DNA from: Micavibrio sp. UBA6212
Lineage (GTDB): Bacteria > Pseudomonadota > Alphaproteobacteria > Micavibrionales > Micavibrionaceae
NCBI GenBank assembly: GCA_002421905.1
Contig: DISK01000005.1
Location: 11,865-75,864, forward strand
Reading direction: 5' to 3'
DNA: 64,000 bases
Below the pieces are notes generated by a model, which worked only from the letters and a program-made list of their open reading frames with translations, had not been told where the DNA came from and did no database searches. The stretch's first letter is position 1; the number at the start of each line of letters is the position of its first letter. The translations under genes were made by a program, and so were the position numbers. Below, in pieces: positions 1-9,128 of the stretch.

Positions 1-978
1 TCATCAGTCTTCCTGACCCGCGATCTGGTTAATGCCCCTCCGAACAAACTCTATCCGGAGAGCTTTGCCGAAATTATCAAAAAAACTCTCACCCCGCTGG
101 GTATAAAAGTTCAGGTTTTCGATGACAAAGCACTGGAGAAGATGGGGATGGGATGCTTATTGGCCGTCGGACAAGCTTCTGAACATTTGCCACGTCTGGT
201 CATCATGTCATGGGAAGGGTCTGGGTCTGCCAAACAGAAGTCCCAAAAGCCATTGGCTCTGGTCGGGAAAGGAATTACCTTTGATAGCGGCGGGCTAAAT
301 GTAAAACCGTTCGAGGGCATGCTCGACATGAAAATGGATATGGGGGGCGCCGCCACAGTAGTAGGCACCATGCACGCTCTCGCCAGCCGCAAATGTAAAG
401 TACCCGTGGTTGCCGCCGTAGCACTGGCAGAAAACTCGATTTCCGATGAAGCCACCCGCCCCAGCGACATTGTCACATCATATTCCGGAAAAACAGTTGA
501 AGTCCTCAACACCGATGCCGAAGGCCGTCTGGTGCTGGCCGATGCCCTGACCTATATCCAGAGAAAACATGATCCTGCCATTGTCATTGATTTGGCAACC
601 CTGACAGGCGCTATTATGGTTGCACTCGGTGTCAATCATTGCGGTGCTTTTGTCAATGATGACAAATTGTGGAAAAATCTGGAAAAATCATCCCACGCCA
701 CCAATGAGAAACTCTGGCGCATGCCGCTTGATTCCTCTTTCCGCAAGGAAATGGATTCTGAATTTGCCGACATCAAGAATATTGGCAGTGGACGCATGGG
801 AGGGGCTTGTACTGCCGCCGCATTCTTAAGTGAGTTTATCGATGAAGGCCGGACATGGGCTCATCTGGATATTGCAGGTGTTGCCATGAGCAAGTCCAAA
901 CCAACTTGTCCGGTTCCTTTTGCCAGTGGATTTGGTGTTAAGCTCCTCAGCAAGCTGGTTGAAGACCACTACGAATAA
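1..978 (+). CDS. pepA: Leucyl aminopeptidase (M17 family), 5' end outside window
   Basis: Cytosolic metallo-aminopeptidase that removes N-terminal residues from peptides. The reading frame is open from base 1, so the N-terminal part lies upstream; 325 residues are visible. The M17 catalytic core is clear: the metal-binding lysine and aspartate in VGKGITFDSGG, then the family signature NTDAEGRLVLADAL, which supplies metal ligands and the bicarbonate-binding arginine. The C-terminal part with GGACTAAAFLSEF and HLDIAG is also typical. The first ATG in view (142) is internal, because conserved family sequence (LVNAPPNKLYPESF) precedes it. addB follows 20 bases downstream. Assignment is firm; only the start is missing. 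Confidence 0.95.
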   Translation, partial: SSVFLTRDLVNAPPNKLYPESFAEIIKKTLTPLGIKVQVFDDKALEKMGMGCLLAVGQASEHLPRLVIMSWEGSGSAKQKSQKPLALVGKGITFDSGGLNVKPFEGMLDMKMDMGGAATVVGTMHALASRKCKVPVVAAVALAENSISDEATRPSDIVTSYSGKTVEVLNTDAEGRLVLADALTYIQRKHDPAIVIDLATLTGAIMVALGVNHCGAFVNDDKLWKNLEKSSHATNEKLWRMPLDSSFRKEMDSEFADIKNIGSGRMGGACTAAAFLSEFIDEGRTWAHLDIAGVAMSKSKPTCPVPFASGFGVKLLSKLVEDHYE

Positions 979-998
979 TCCGGACGGGAATATAAGAA

Positions 999-3965
999 GT
1001 GGAGTATCCACACGGCGTTTATACTATTCCTTCGGGCCAGAATTTCTTGAAAAAACTGGCCCGTGGTTTATTGGAGGTCTCTTCTCAATCGGACGACCCT
1101 GTCAACGCCTTGATCCACATGCGCGTCCTACTCCCCACCAGACGCGCTGCTCGAGGTCTGCGTGATGCTTTCCTTGACCTTAAGAAAGGTCAGACAGTTC
1201 TTCTGCCACGCCTCCAACCCTTGGGAGATGTCGATGCGGATGAGCTGGATTTGACCCTCTCCGGCTTGGGTCTTGACATCACTGATGTTCCTCCTGCCAT
1301 CAAATCATTGGAACGACAATTTCTTCTGGCAAAATATATTCGCGCCAAGGACAAGAACCTACCTCATGATCAAAGTCTGACTTTGGCAAAAAATCTGGCA
1401 ACGCTCCTCGATCAGGTTCATACGGAAGGTCTCGATTTTTCAAGGCTTTCTGACCTTGTCCCTTATGCCGAGTTTTCTGCCCACTGGCAGGAAACACTGA
1501 CTTTTCTTGAGATCATTACAACCACATGGCCAAAGATTCTTGAAGAGCGCGGACAAATTGATCCTGCGAAGCGCCGCGCCCTATTAATGAATGCCCTTAC
1601 CGACTTGTGGACAAAACATCCTCCGGATACTCCGATCATCGCCGCAGGATCAACCGGATCAATTCCAACAACCGCCAAATTGCTGCAAACAATTGCACAT
1701 CTGCCCAAAGGGTCTGTTATCCTGCCTGGTCTTGATCTGGGGCTGGATGAAGAAAGCTGGAATGTCATTGATGACACGCACCCCCAGCGCACCATGAAAA
1801 ACCTGTTAACCCGTATGGACTTGAAACGGGATCAAATCAAACTCTGGCCTTCTTGTGAAAAAGATGACCCGCCGCGCCGTCGGTTGGTCCGTGCCATGAT
1901 GCATCCGGCACAAACATTCGGATCATCTTTGCTTGAAGAAGATTCAATTCAGGACTTCAAAGACAATGTCACCATTTGCGAAACTGCCAACGCCAGAGAA
2001 CAGGCCGCCGTCATCGCCACATCTTTGCGCATGATTCTGGAAGAACGTGGTAAAACAGCATGCTTTGTAACACCTGACCGTTCACTGGCAAGACGCGTTA
2101 CAACGGCGCTTAAAAGATGGGGCATTGATGCCGATGATAGTGCAGGGCAAAGTCTTATCACGACAACTTCCGGAATTTTTATTACCACTTTTCTAAGTGT
2201 TCTTGAGAAAGAGTTTGCTCCTATTCCTCTTCTGGAATTCTTGAAATCACCGCTCTTTATAAAACACGACCTGCCCTTGGCTGAATTTGAAAGACTGGTG
2301 TTGCGTGGGCCACGCCCGGCAGCAGGATTAGATGGGTTAGCCCGCCGCATCAAAAAATTAAAAGATCCGGAACAAGCATTACTTGAACCCGTCATAAATG
2401 TCCTGCGCAATATGTCACTTCCCCTTGAGGTCTATCTCTCAGGACTCCACGCACCGAAAGAAATGCTTCTTAAGATTATCTCCTGCATTGAAGATATTTC
2501 GGGAGGGGCAGAGTCATTGTGGAGTCATCCTGAAAGCGACGCTTTATCGAACTTTATGTCCCAACTACTAAATGAAGCCGAACAATTACCTGAAATGGAT
2601 TTTACCGAATGGGCGTCTGTTTTACGCGCCCTTTTACTTCAGGAAACATTTCGTGAGATTCAACCAAAGCACCCGCGTATTATTATTCTGGGGCAGTTGG
2701 AATCACGATTGATCCAGCATGATCTGATGATTCTGGCAGGTCTTAACGAAGGAATGTGGCCGTCTGAACCAGCACATGATCCGTGGATGTCGCGCCCCAT
2801 GCGCAATAAATTTGGATTACCCCCTGCAGCCCGCAGTATCGGATTATCGGCACATGATTTCACCGAAGGCCTAAGCGCACCCAGAGTCATCATAACCCGC
2901 TCTATCAAGCAAGATGGAGCAGAGACAGTTCCTTCACGTTGGTTGCAACGACTTTCAACATTACTGACAGCGTCAGGTGTCTCGCCTGATTGGACGCAAA
3001 ACAACCTGATTGCGTGGACAAGGCTTCTTGATTTTCCGACCTCCAGATATGCCAGACCAGAACCACCGCAACCTTGCCCGCCACGGGATAAACGTCCAGA
3101 AAGACTATCTGCCACAAGAATTGAAAAATGGATGAAAAATCCATATCATATTTATGTCGAAAAAATATTGGGTCTTAAACGATTAGACCCATTGGAAGAT
3201 GATGCCATTTTTTCCGATCGGGGGAATTTTTTGCATGACGTATTGGAAGAATTTGTCAAACGCACAGAGTATGGATTACCTGACAACGCAAAAGATATTT
3301 TTATGGAGATCGCCCAACAGAAACTGGCAGAGCTAGAATCTCTTTCCCCCCACTGGCATTACTGGTGGCCTCGGATGGAAAAAATCGCAGACTGGGTTAT
3401 TAAAACCGAATCTGACTGGCGCACCACGGCTACACCGTGGCGTCAGGAAGTTGAAGGTCTGTACAAGATATACGAAAGTCAGGATGGGACACGCAGCTTC
3501 ACCGTAACCGCCAAGGCAGACCGCATTGATCGAATGAAAGCGGGGGGAGCCGCTATTATTGACTATAAAACAGGCTCCACACCACCCAACAAGGATATTT
3601 TATCCGGCCATGCCCCACAATTACCCATCGAGGCCTTGATCCTCCAGAAAGGCGGCTTTGCCAACACGCCAATGGGTACAGCAGAAATGGCCTACTGGAA
3701 AGTTGCCCATAATGGGAAGGTGGATAAGCTAACCAGTAAAAAAACTATTATATTTGAAGAGTTGGTTCCTGCCGCCGAAAAAGGACTGCTTTCACTAATT
3801 CTTCAGTTTGAAGATCAGAGTACGCCCTATACGCCATTTCCCCCATTAGGCACGCGGATTTATGATGATGAACGCGCCATAGCTCATTTGGCCCGTGTTG
3901 CGGAATGGTCAGCCATTGGCGGCGAAGGCGAAGATAACGAATCAGATGATGGGGAGTCCGCATGA
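999..3965 (+). CDS. addB: Double-strand break repair protein AddB
   Basis: Subunit of the AddAB helicase-nuclease, which processes double-strand breaks for RecA loading. At 988 residues it has the usual alphaproteobacterial AddB size. The N-terminal region carries LLPTRRAARGLRDAFLD, typical of the inactive helicase-like part. The C-terminal RecB-type nuclease domain begins near SATRIEKWMKNPYHIY and includes FSDRGNFLHDVLEEF, IDYKTGSTPP (catalytic D and K of the PD-(D/E)XK fold) and the QLPIEALIL motif. Translation starts at GTG 999, where the protein reads EYPHGVYTIPSGQNFL. The stop overlaps the addA start as ATGA, so the pair is translationally coupled. Confidence 0.93.
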   Translation: MEYPHGVYTIPSGQNFLKKLARGLLEVSSQSDDPVNALIHMRVLLPTRRAARGLRDAFLDLKKGQTVLLPRLQPLGDVDADELDLTLSGLGLDITDVPPAIKSLERQFLLAKYIRAKDKNLPHDQSLTLAKNLATLLDQVHTEGLDFSRLSDLVPYAEFSAHWQETLTFLEIITTTWPKILEERGQIDPAKRRALLMNALTDLWTKHPPDTPIIAAGSTGSIPTTAKLLQTIAHLPKGSVILPGLDLGLDEESWNVIDDTHPQRTMKNLLTRMDLKRDQIKLWPSCEKDDPPRRRLVRAMMHPAQTFGSSLLEEDSIQDFKDNVTICETANAREQAAVIATSLRMILEERGKTACFVTPDRSLARRVTTALKRWGIDADDSAGQSLITTTSGIFITTFLSVLEKEFAPIPLLEFLKSPLFIKHDLPLAEFERLVLRGPRPAAGLDGLARRIKKLKDPEQALLEPVINVLRNMSLPLEVYLSGLHAPKEMLLKIISCIEDISGGAESLWSHPESDALSNFMSQLLNEAEQLPEMDFTEWASVLRALLLQETFREIQPKHPRIIILGQLESRLIQHDLMILAGLNEGMWPSEPAHDPWMSRPMRNKFGLPPAARSIGLSAHDFTEGLSAPRVIITRSIKQDGAETVPSRWLQRLSTLLTASGVSPDWTQNNLIAWTRLLDFPTSRYARPEPPQPCPPRDKRPERLSATRIEKWMKNPYHIYVEKILGLKRLDPLEDDAIFSDRGNFLHDVLEEFVKRTEYGLPDNAKDIFMEIAQQKLAELESLSPHWHYWWPRMEKIADWVIKTESDWRTTATPWRQEVEGLYKIYESQDGTRSFTVTAKADRIDRMKAGGAAIIDYKTGSTPPNKDILSGHAPQLPIEALILQKGGFANTPMGTAEMAYWKVAHNGKVDKLTSKKTIIFEELVPAAEKGLLSLILQFEDQSTPYTPFPPLGTRIYDDERAIAHLARVAEWSAIGGEGEDNESDDGESA

Positions 3966-6900
3966 ACACCAATCCGGATCTGACCCTTACTCAAGAATCC
4001 AGACCAGACCATGACGAAATTGACCCCAATAAACGTCAGGCAGAGGCCACTATACCTCATCATGATGTTTGGGTGGCTGCATCCGCCGGATCGGGAAAGA
4101 CAACAGTTCTAACCAACCGCGTCCTGCGCTTGCTGTTACCTGACCCTGAAGGAAAATGGGAAGGAAGCGCCCCACATAGAATTTTGTGCATTACCTTCAC
4201 CAAAGCCGCCGCCGCACTAATGGCAATCCGCATCCAGAAGAGACTGGGATCGTGGGCTATGATGCAGAAAGCCGATCTGATCAATGATCTGGAAAAGCTA
4301 ACCGGATCTTCCGCCACGCCGGAAATGATCACAGCTGCCCGACAATTATTCTCCAAAGTTCTGGACGTACCGGGTGGCCTTGCCATCATGACTATTCACT
4401 CTTTCTGTCAATCCACTCTGGCACGCTTTCCGCTGGAAGCAGGCCTTACGCCGGGTTTTAGAATACTCGACGAGTCTCCTGCCAGAGAGCTTCTCTCCCA
4501 ATCCATTATGTCCATGGTCTGGGATATTGAGTGTGGAAAAACTCCCCATCTGGAGCAGTCTTTCAACCGCATCGCTTTGACAACCGATCTGGATAAACTT
4601 AAATCCACTTTGCTGGGTCTGCGTGACAAGGCAGAAAAACTAAAGAACTTCATTAAAAGATATGGTGAAGGCCCACAACTTCGCTCAAGTCTTCTCGCCT
4701 TACTTGGGCTAGATCCAGACGGCACATCGGAAAAAGCAATCGAACACTTCATAACATCGCGCCCCGAGGAAAGCCTCAAACAATTATCTGTTTCACTAAC
4801 AAATGGCAAAACAAAGACAAACAAGAAATTGGGGCAAGAACTGGCAGACTGGTTGGCCTTACCTGCCATACTCCGCGCCCGAAGGCTGGATGAATATCGC
4901 TTGATCTTTTTCAAAGTTTCTGACGGATTATTAAGAACACTGCCGGAAAAATTCGATGAGACCCATCCGCACGAATACCAAATCTTCGTGCGTGAAAGCG
5001 AGACCGTAACCACCTTTTTCGAACAGCTCTCCACAATCGAGCAGGTCGAACAAACAGTTGATTTTCTTACCATCACATTGGAAGCTTTACGCCGTTACGA
5101 GGCACAAAAGAGACGCCAGAACGCCCTTGATTATGGTGATCTTATTACAAGAACCCGTAAATTGCTCATGGAGAAGGGGCAAGAATGGGTTCACTTCAAG
5201 CTGGACGAAGGAATTGACCACATTCTAGTGGATGAAGCACAAGATACCAACCAGCATCAATGGGACATCATCAAATATCTCAGTGATGAATTCCTGTCGG
5301 GTTGGGGCAAGGACAACAAATCTCCACGCAGTTTGTTTGTGGTGGGGGACAGAAAACAATCTATCTTCAGCTTCCACGGAGCAGATCCCGAAGCCTTTAA
5401 TAGAATGCGTGATTATTTTTCCAAACGTTCCAAAGATGCGGGACGGATTTTCAAACCTGTATCACTGGATACCTCGTTCCGAACAACAATACCCATTCTA
5501 AATCTGGTAGATGAAGTCTTTGCACCATCAGAGCTGGCAAAGAATCTAGGGTTGGAAGGAGAAGATATCCTGACCCACCATGCCAGCCGCAAAGAAGACG
5601 CCGGTTTAATAGAATTATGGGATGTTCTTGAAACAGAAAAGAAGGATAAAAACACAACATCGGAGTGGGTCTTGCCATTTTCGACCCAGAAAGAAAAAAA
5701 TCCTGACGTGCAAGAGGAAAATCTGGCTGTACGTATCGCCCATAAAATTCGACAAATGGTCAAAGGTAGAGAAATACTGGAGTCAGAGAACCGCCCGATT
5801 CGCCCTAGAGACATTCTGGTTCTTGTCCGTACGCGTAAGGGAAGTTTTGTTCCAGACCTGATCCGCCAGCTCAAACTGCTGGAAATTGAGGTTAGCGGAA
5901 TCGATCGTATGAAATTGCGTGACCAGATTGCCGTAGAGGACTGTCTGGCTTTGGCCCGATTCGCCCGCCTACCTCAGGATGATTTCTCTTTGGCCTGTGT
6001 TCTGAAATCCCCCTTTATTCGTATTGAGGAACAGACCCTGATGGATCTGTCCATTCATCGCACCAAAGACCAGACATTATGGGATATGGTTCAATTAAAT
6101 CTCCCTGAAGAAATTTCAGCATGGCTTTCGCAGAAAATAGAACAAGCCATAAGACTATCCCCCTTCAATTTTTTTGATGAAACACTCTGCTGTTCATGTC
6201 CAAAAGACAGGCAAGGGTCGGCACGTCGGTCTTTTGCAACCATTCTCGGCCCCGATTGCCTTGATCCTCTTGATGAGTTCCTTGGGTTCTGCCTGAGTGC
6301 AGAACAAGATGGGGTCTATGGTCTGGAAGATTTGATTACGCGGCTTGAAAAGGACGATATCGAGATCAAACGTGAAATGGAGGATACAGAAAAAGAAAGC
6401 GGAGATCAGGTTCGCATTATGACCGTTCACGCTTCCAAAGGTCTGGAAGCTCCGATTCTATTTCTACCCGATACAATTTCGACTCCTGCAGGAAAGAATA
6501 TCGGAAGCTTACTCTGGCACGAAAGCACACAGCATAACGATGAGGCCATCCCCCTTTGGGCCACCACAACAAAAAACACATGTGCTCAATACAAACAGGC
6601 CCGCGAACACATCAAAAAGAGGGAGTATGCCGAATATCTCCGCTTGTTGTATGTCGCCCTGACCAGACCGCGTGACCGCCTCTATATATGTGGAAAGGCC
6701 GGATCAAAAGGTCTATCGGACAAAAATAAGAATCTAAACTGGTATCAACTGGTAAAAAATGCCTTTGACCGTATGGGAATTGATTACAGCACTCCTGCGA
6801 CCCGCACATACAAGAGTCTGCAATGCAAACCAGTCGCAATAAAACCAGAACCATTCGGGAATCGGGAACAGATAGAAACAGTAAACTGGCTACATTGCCC

Positions 6901-7471
6901 CCCAAAACCAGAGACCGATGCGCGTCATTATGTTCATCCATCTTTAATCGGACGACATTTTGACCCCGCCCTTTCCCCTTTACAAAATGCCGATGCCCAT
7001 CGTTTTGAGCGCGGGATATTAACCCACCGTTTATTTGAGTTTCTGCCAGATATTGCACCTGCACATCGAGAACAGGCCGCACGAAAGTTTCTGGAGAAGA
7101 ATGGTGCAGCCTTACCCGAAGACATCAGAAGAAACATTCTCACGGAAGTTCTTGATATTCTGGACGATCCGGTTTTTGCCTCTGTTTTTGGCACAAATTC
7201 GCTTGCTGAAGTTCCTTTAACCGGAGAAATTGAACCGGGTCGGATTCTCTCGGGACAAATTGACCGCTTGGTGGTTGAGAAAGATCGTATTCTCATCGTG
7301 GACTTCAAAACAAACCGCCCTTCTCCCAAAAGTGAAGCGGATATCCCACAAGAATACAAAGACCAATTACGTGCATATAAACATGCAATTTCAATGGTTT
7401 ATCCCAACAAGCCTATACATTGCGCCCTACTTTGGACAGATCGTGCGCTCCTGATGCCGATTGAGATCTAG
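3962..7471 (+). CDS. addA: Double-strand break repair helicase AddA
   Basis: ATP-dependent UvrD-like helicase and nuclease subunit of AddAB, 1169 residues. Visible motifs in order: Walker A SAGSGKTT at residues 41-48, motif Ia around CITFTKAAAALM, Walker B LVDEAQDTN, motif III VVGDRKQSIFSF, motif V MTVHASKGLEAP, motif VI LLYVALTRPRDRLY, and a C-terminal nuclease motif IVDFKTNRP. The ATG lies inside the addB stop (ATGA overlap), so both subunits are made from one message. Nothing is missing relative to the family. trxA follows after about 120 bases. Confidence 0.95.
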   Translation: MNTNPDLTLTQESRPDHDEIDPNKRQAEATIPHHDVWVAASAGSGKTTVLTNRVLRLLLPDPEGKWEGSAPHRILCITFTKAAAALMAIRIQKRLGSWAMMQKADLINDLEKLTGSSATPEMITAARQLFSKVLDVPGGLAIMTIHSFCQSTLARFPLEAGLTPGFRILDESPARELLSQSIMSMVWDIECGKTPHLEQSFNRIALTTDLDKLKSTLLGLRDKAEKLKNFIKRYGEGPQLRSSLLALLGLDPDGTSEKAIEHFITSRPEESLKQLSVSLTNGKTKTNKKLGQELADWLALPAILRARRLDEYRLIFFKVSDGLLRTLPEKFDETHPHEYQIFVRESETVTTFFEQLSTIEQVEQTVDFLTITLEALRRYEAQKRRQNALDYGDLITRTRKLLMEKGQEWVHFKLDEGIDHILVDEAQDTNQHQWDIIKYLSDEFLSGWGKDNKSPRSLFVVGDRKQSIFSFHGADPEAFNRMRDYFSKRSKDAGRIFKPVSLDTSFRTTIPILNLVDEVFAPSELAKNLGLEGEDILTHHASRKEDAGLIELWDVLETEKKDKNTTSEWVLPFSTQKEKNPDVQEENLAVRIAHKIRQMVKGREILESENRPIRPRDILVLVRTRKGSFVPDLIRQLKLLEIEVSGIDRMKLRDQIAVEDCLALARFARLPQDDFSLACVLKSPFIRIEEQTLMDLSIHRTKDQTLWDMVQLNLPEEISAWLSQKIEQAIRLSPFNFFDETLCCSCPKDRQGSARRSFATILGPDCLDPLDEFLGFCLSAEQDGVYGLEDLITRLEKDDIEIKREMEDTEKESGDQVRIMTVHASKGLEAPILFLPDTISTPAGKNIGSLLWHESTQHNDEAIPLWATTTKNTCAQYKQAREHIKKREYAEYLRLLYVALTRPRDRLYICGKAGSKGLSDKNKNLNWYQLVKNAFDRMGIDYSTPATRTYKSLQCKPVAIKPEPFGNREQIETVNWLHCPPKPETDARHYVHPSLIGRHFDPALSPLQNADAHRFERGILTHRLFEFLPDIAPAHREQAARKFLEKNGAALPEDIRRNILTEVLDILDDPVFASVFGTNSLAEVPLTGEIEPGRILSGQIDRLVVEKDRILIVDFKTNRPSPKSEADIPQEYKDQLRAYKHAISMVYPNKPIHCALLWTDRALLMPIEI

Positions 7472-7591
7472 AATGATATTTTTGTGGGCGGGGGAAACTC
7501 TTGTCTTGATTTTGAAGCATGACGCGCCAATATTGTTAGAAGATCAAGAATCATCTTAGAAACAAATTTGCGTAAAAATCAGGAGCCGGAT

Positions 7592-7915
7592 ATGTCCAGT
7601 AGTCAAGTCAACGACCAAAATTTTGAAACTGAAGTTCTGAAATCTTCCGAACCTGTTTTGGTGGACTTTTGGGCGGAATGGTGTGGTCCATGCAAGATGA
7701 TGTCCCCTCTCATAGATGAGTTGGCGCAAGAGTTGGGCGATAAACTAAAGGTCGTCAAACTTAACATCGAGGAAAATCCTGCAACTCCTACACGCTTTGG
7801 AATCCGCGGCATACCGACATTTATGATCTTCCGTAACGGTGAGTTGGTGGAAACAAAAGTTGGCGGAATGTCCAAGGCACAATTAAGTGCGTGGGCAAAA
7901 AGTTTTACCTCGTAA
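7592..7915 (+). CDS. trxA: Thioredoxin
   Basis: Small cytosolic dithiol reductase of 107 residues, the normal thioredoxin-1 length. The active site WCGPC (Cys31, Cys34) follows the canonical VLVDFWAEWCGPCKMM context, and the cis-proline loop GIRGIPTFMIF is intact. The frame is open back to TTG 7568, but ATG 7592 has AGGAG six bases upstream and gives the standard N terminus, so it is chosen. The gene sits between addA and the H1-like gene, a common alphaproteobacterial neighbourhood for trxA. Confidence 0.95.
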   Translation: MSSSQVNDQNFETEVLKSSEPVLVDFWAEWCGPCKMMSPLIDELAQELGDKLKVVKLNIEENPATPTRFGIRGIPTFMIFRNGELVETKVGGMSKAQLSAWAKSFTS

Positions 7916-7956
7916 ATATTTTTATACTTCTTCTATAAACCTGTTGTCTTGAAGAC

Positions 7957-7985
7957 ACATCACAGGAGGAAAAACCCTGTGATGT
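7957..7985. repeat. Perfect inverted repeat in trxA/H1-like intergenic region
   Basis: Ten-base arms ACATCACAGG (7957-7966) and CCTGTGATGT (7976-7985) flank a 9-base, A-rich loop. No T-run follows on either strand, so it is not a standard intrinsic terminator. It could be an mRNA-stabilising hairpin, a regulatory leader structure for the H1-like gene, or a regulator site. Only the symmetry is certain. Confidence 0.5.
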
Positions 7986-8064
7986 AAAACTCGTTTTGAG
8001 TTTTGAGCATTTCGAGATACACTGTGTCGAATCATGTTCTAACCTCAAACAGGAGAAACCAAAC

Positions 8065-8361
8065 ATGGCAGTAGCAAAAAAAGCAACAGCAGCTAAAAAA
8101 CCAGCTGCTAAAAAGCCCGCTGCTAAAAAAACTGCGGTCAAAAAACCAGCAGTGAAAAAAGCAGTGACTAAGAAACCAGCAGTGAAAAAAGCAGCAGTTA
8201 AGAAAACTGTAGCTAAAAAACCTGCTGTTAAAAAAGTAGTAGCTAAAAAACCAGCAGTGAAAAAAGCAGCAGTTAAGAAAACTGTAGCTAAAAAACCTGC
8301 TGTTAAAAAGGCAGCCGTAGCTCCAGTGACAGCAGTTGTTGCACCAGTAGCGGCTGAATAG
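8065..8361 (+). CDS. Histone H1-like lysine/alanine-rich repeat protein
   Basis: A 98-residue, extremely basic protein built almost entirely from short repeats of the type KKPAVKKA or KKTVAKKP, ending in a neutral alanine/valine/proline tail. This resembles the C-terminal tails of eukaryotic histone H1 and bacterial H1-like proteins such as Bordetella BpH1 and chlamydial Hc2, which bind and condense DNA. The frame extends upstream, but ATG 8065 has AGGAG at 8051-8055 and begins MAVAKK, so it is chosen. There is no globular domain. A bidirectional terminator follows. DNA binding is inferred from composition only. Confidence 0.75.
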   Translation: MAVAKKATAAKKPAAKKPAAKKTAVKKPAVKKAVTKKPAVKKAAVKKTVAKKPAVKKVVAKKPAVKKAAVKKTVAKKPAVKKAAVAPVTAVVAPVAAE

Positions 8362-8379
8362 ATCTAAGTTCAGAAAATT

Positions 8380-8407
8380 AAAAAACCCGCCACTTGGCGG
8401 GTTTTTT
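8380..8407. terminator. Bidirectional intrinsic terminator (H1-like gene / infC)
   Basis: CCCGCC (8386-8391) and GGCGGG (8396-8401) pair around a 4-base loop, extended by six A-T pairs, with an A-run on one side and a T-run on the other. It lies between two convergent genes and can end transcription from both. Confidence 0.9.
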
Positions 8408-8422
8408 ACTTAAAGAACTATT

Positions 8423-8983
8423 TTATTTGGGAACTCCCGGAGAAAGAACCATCATCACCTGACGCCCCTCCATCTTCGGTTCAAAGTCAACCTTCGCTGC
8501 CTCCCCCAGATCAACAATCATACGCTTAAGCAATTCCATGCCGATTTCGGTATGTGAAAGCTCTCGACCACGGAATCGCAAGACAACCTTAACCTTATCT
8601 CCTGCTTCCAGAAAACGACGCGCATTTTTTAACTTCACATCATAATCATGGTCGCCGATCATAGGGCGTAACTGGATTTCTTTAACATCAACAGTTTTCT
8701 GCTTCTTGCGGGCTTCGGCAGCTTTCTTTTGTTGTTCAAATTTGAATTTGCCGAAATCAAGAATTTTACAAACAGGTGGATCAGCATTCGGGGAAATCTC
8801 GACAAGATCAAGGCCCACCTCTTCGGCACGCCGCAAAGCTTCCTTGATCGTAACAACCCCAACCATCTCGCCATTTTCATCAACCAAACGCAACCGCTCC
8901 AGTCGAATATCCTGATTGACGCGTGGCCCTCCTCCTGTATCGCGTGAAGAACGCCCCGAGCCTGATGAAAAAGTCTTCTTGAT
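8423..8983 (-). CDS. infC: Translation initiation factor IF-3, non-AUG (ATC) start
   Basis: IF-3 binds the 30S subunit, prevents 50S joining and checks the start codon. Conserved sequence includes LRLVDENGEMVGVV, VCKILDFGKFKFEQ and LRFRGRE. The first ATG in frame (8893) would cut off the conserved N terminus GPRVNQDIRLE. The frame is open upstream only to a TAG at 8993-8995. Between them the codon ATC at 8981-8983 lies six bases after AGGAG, giving a 186-residue protein of normal length. A non-AUG start is the known device by which IF-3 limits its own synthesis (AUU in E. coli), so ATC is chosen. A shared terminator lies just downstream. Confidence 0.9.
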   Translation of the reverse strand: MKKTFSSGSGRSSRDTGGGPRVNQDIRLERLRLVDENGEMVGVVTIKEALRRAEEVGLDLVEISPNADPPVCKILDFGKFKFEQQKKAAEARKKQKTVDVKEIQLRPMIGDHDYDVKLKNARRFLEAGDKVKVVLRFRGRELSHTEIGMELLKRMIVDLGEAAKVDFEPKMEGRQVMMVLSPGVPK

Positions 8984-9128
8984 AGCTAACTCCTATTTGT
9001 TATATCCAACGAACTAAATTTACCGAAATCCGGTATTTTTCTTTTATAATATGGAACATTCATACTGATCTTTCCCTTAAAATGCAAGGGTGTTTGCGCG
9101 AAGCGGGCGTGCAAACATATGTCAACCA

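Noticed and set aside
8065..8361. Tandem repeat array considered as a CRISPR-like or satellite repeat
   Set aside because: The repeats are within a single open frame, of codon-sized units, with a ribosome site; they encode a basic protein, not spacers.
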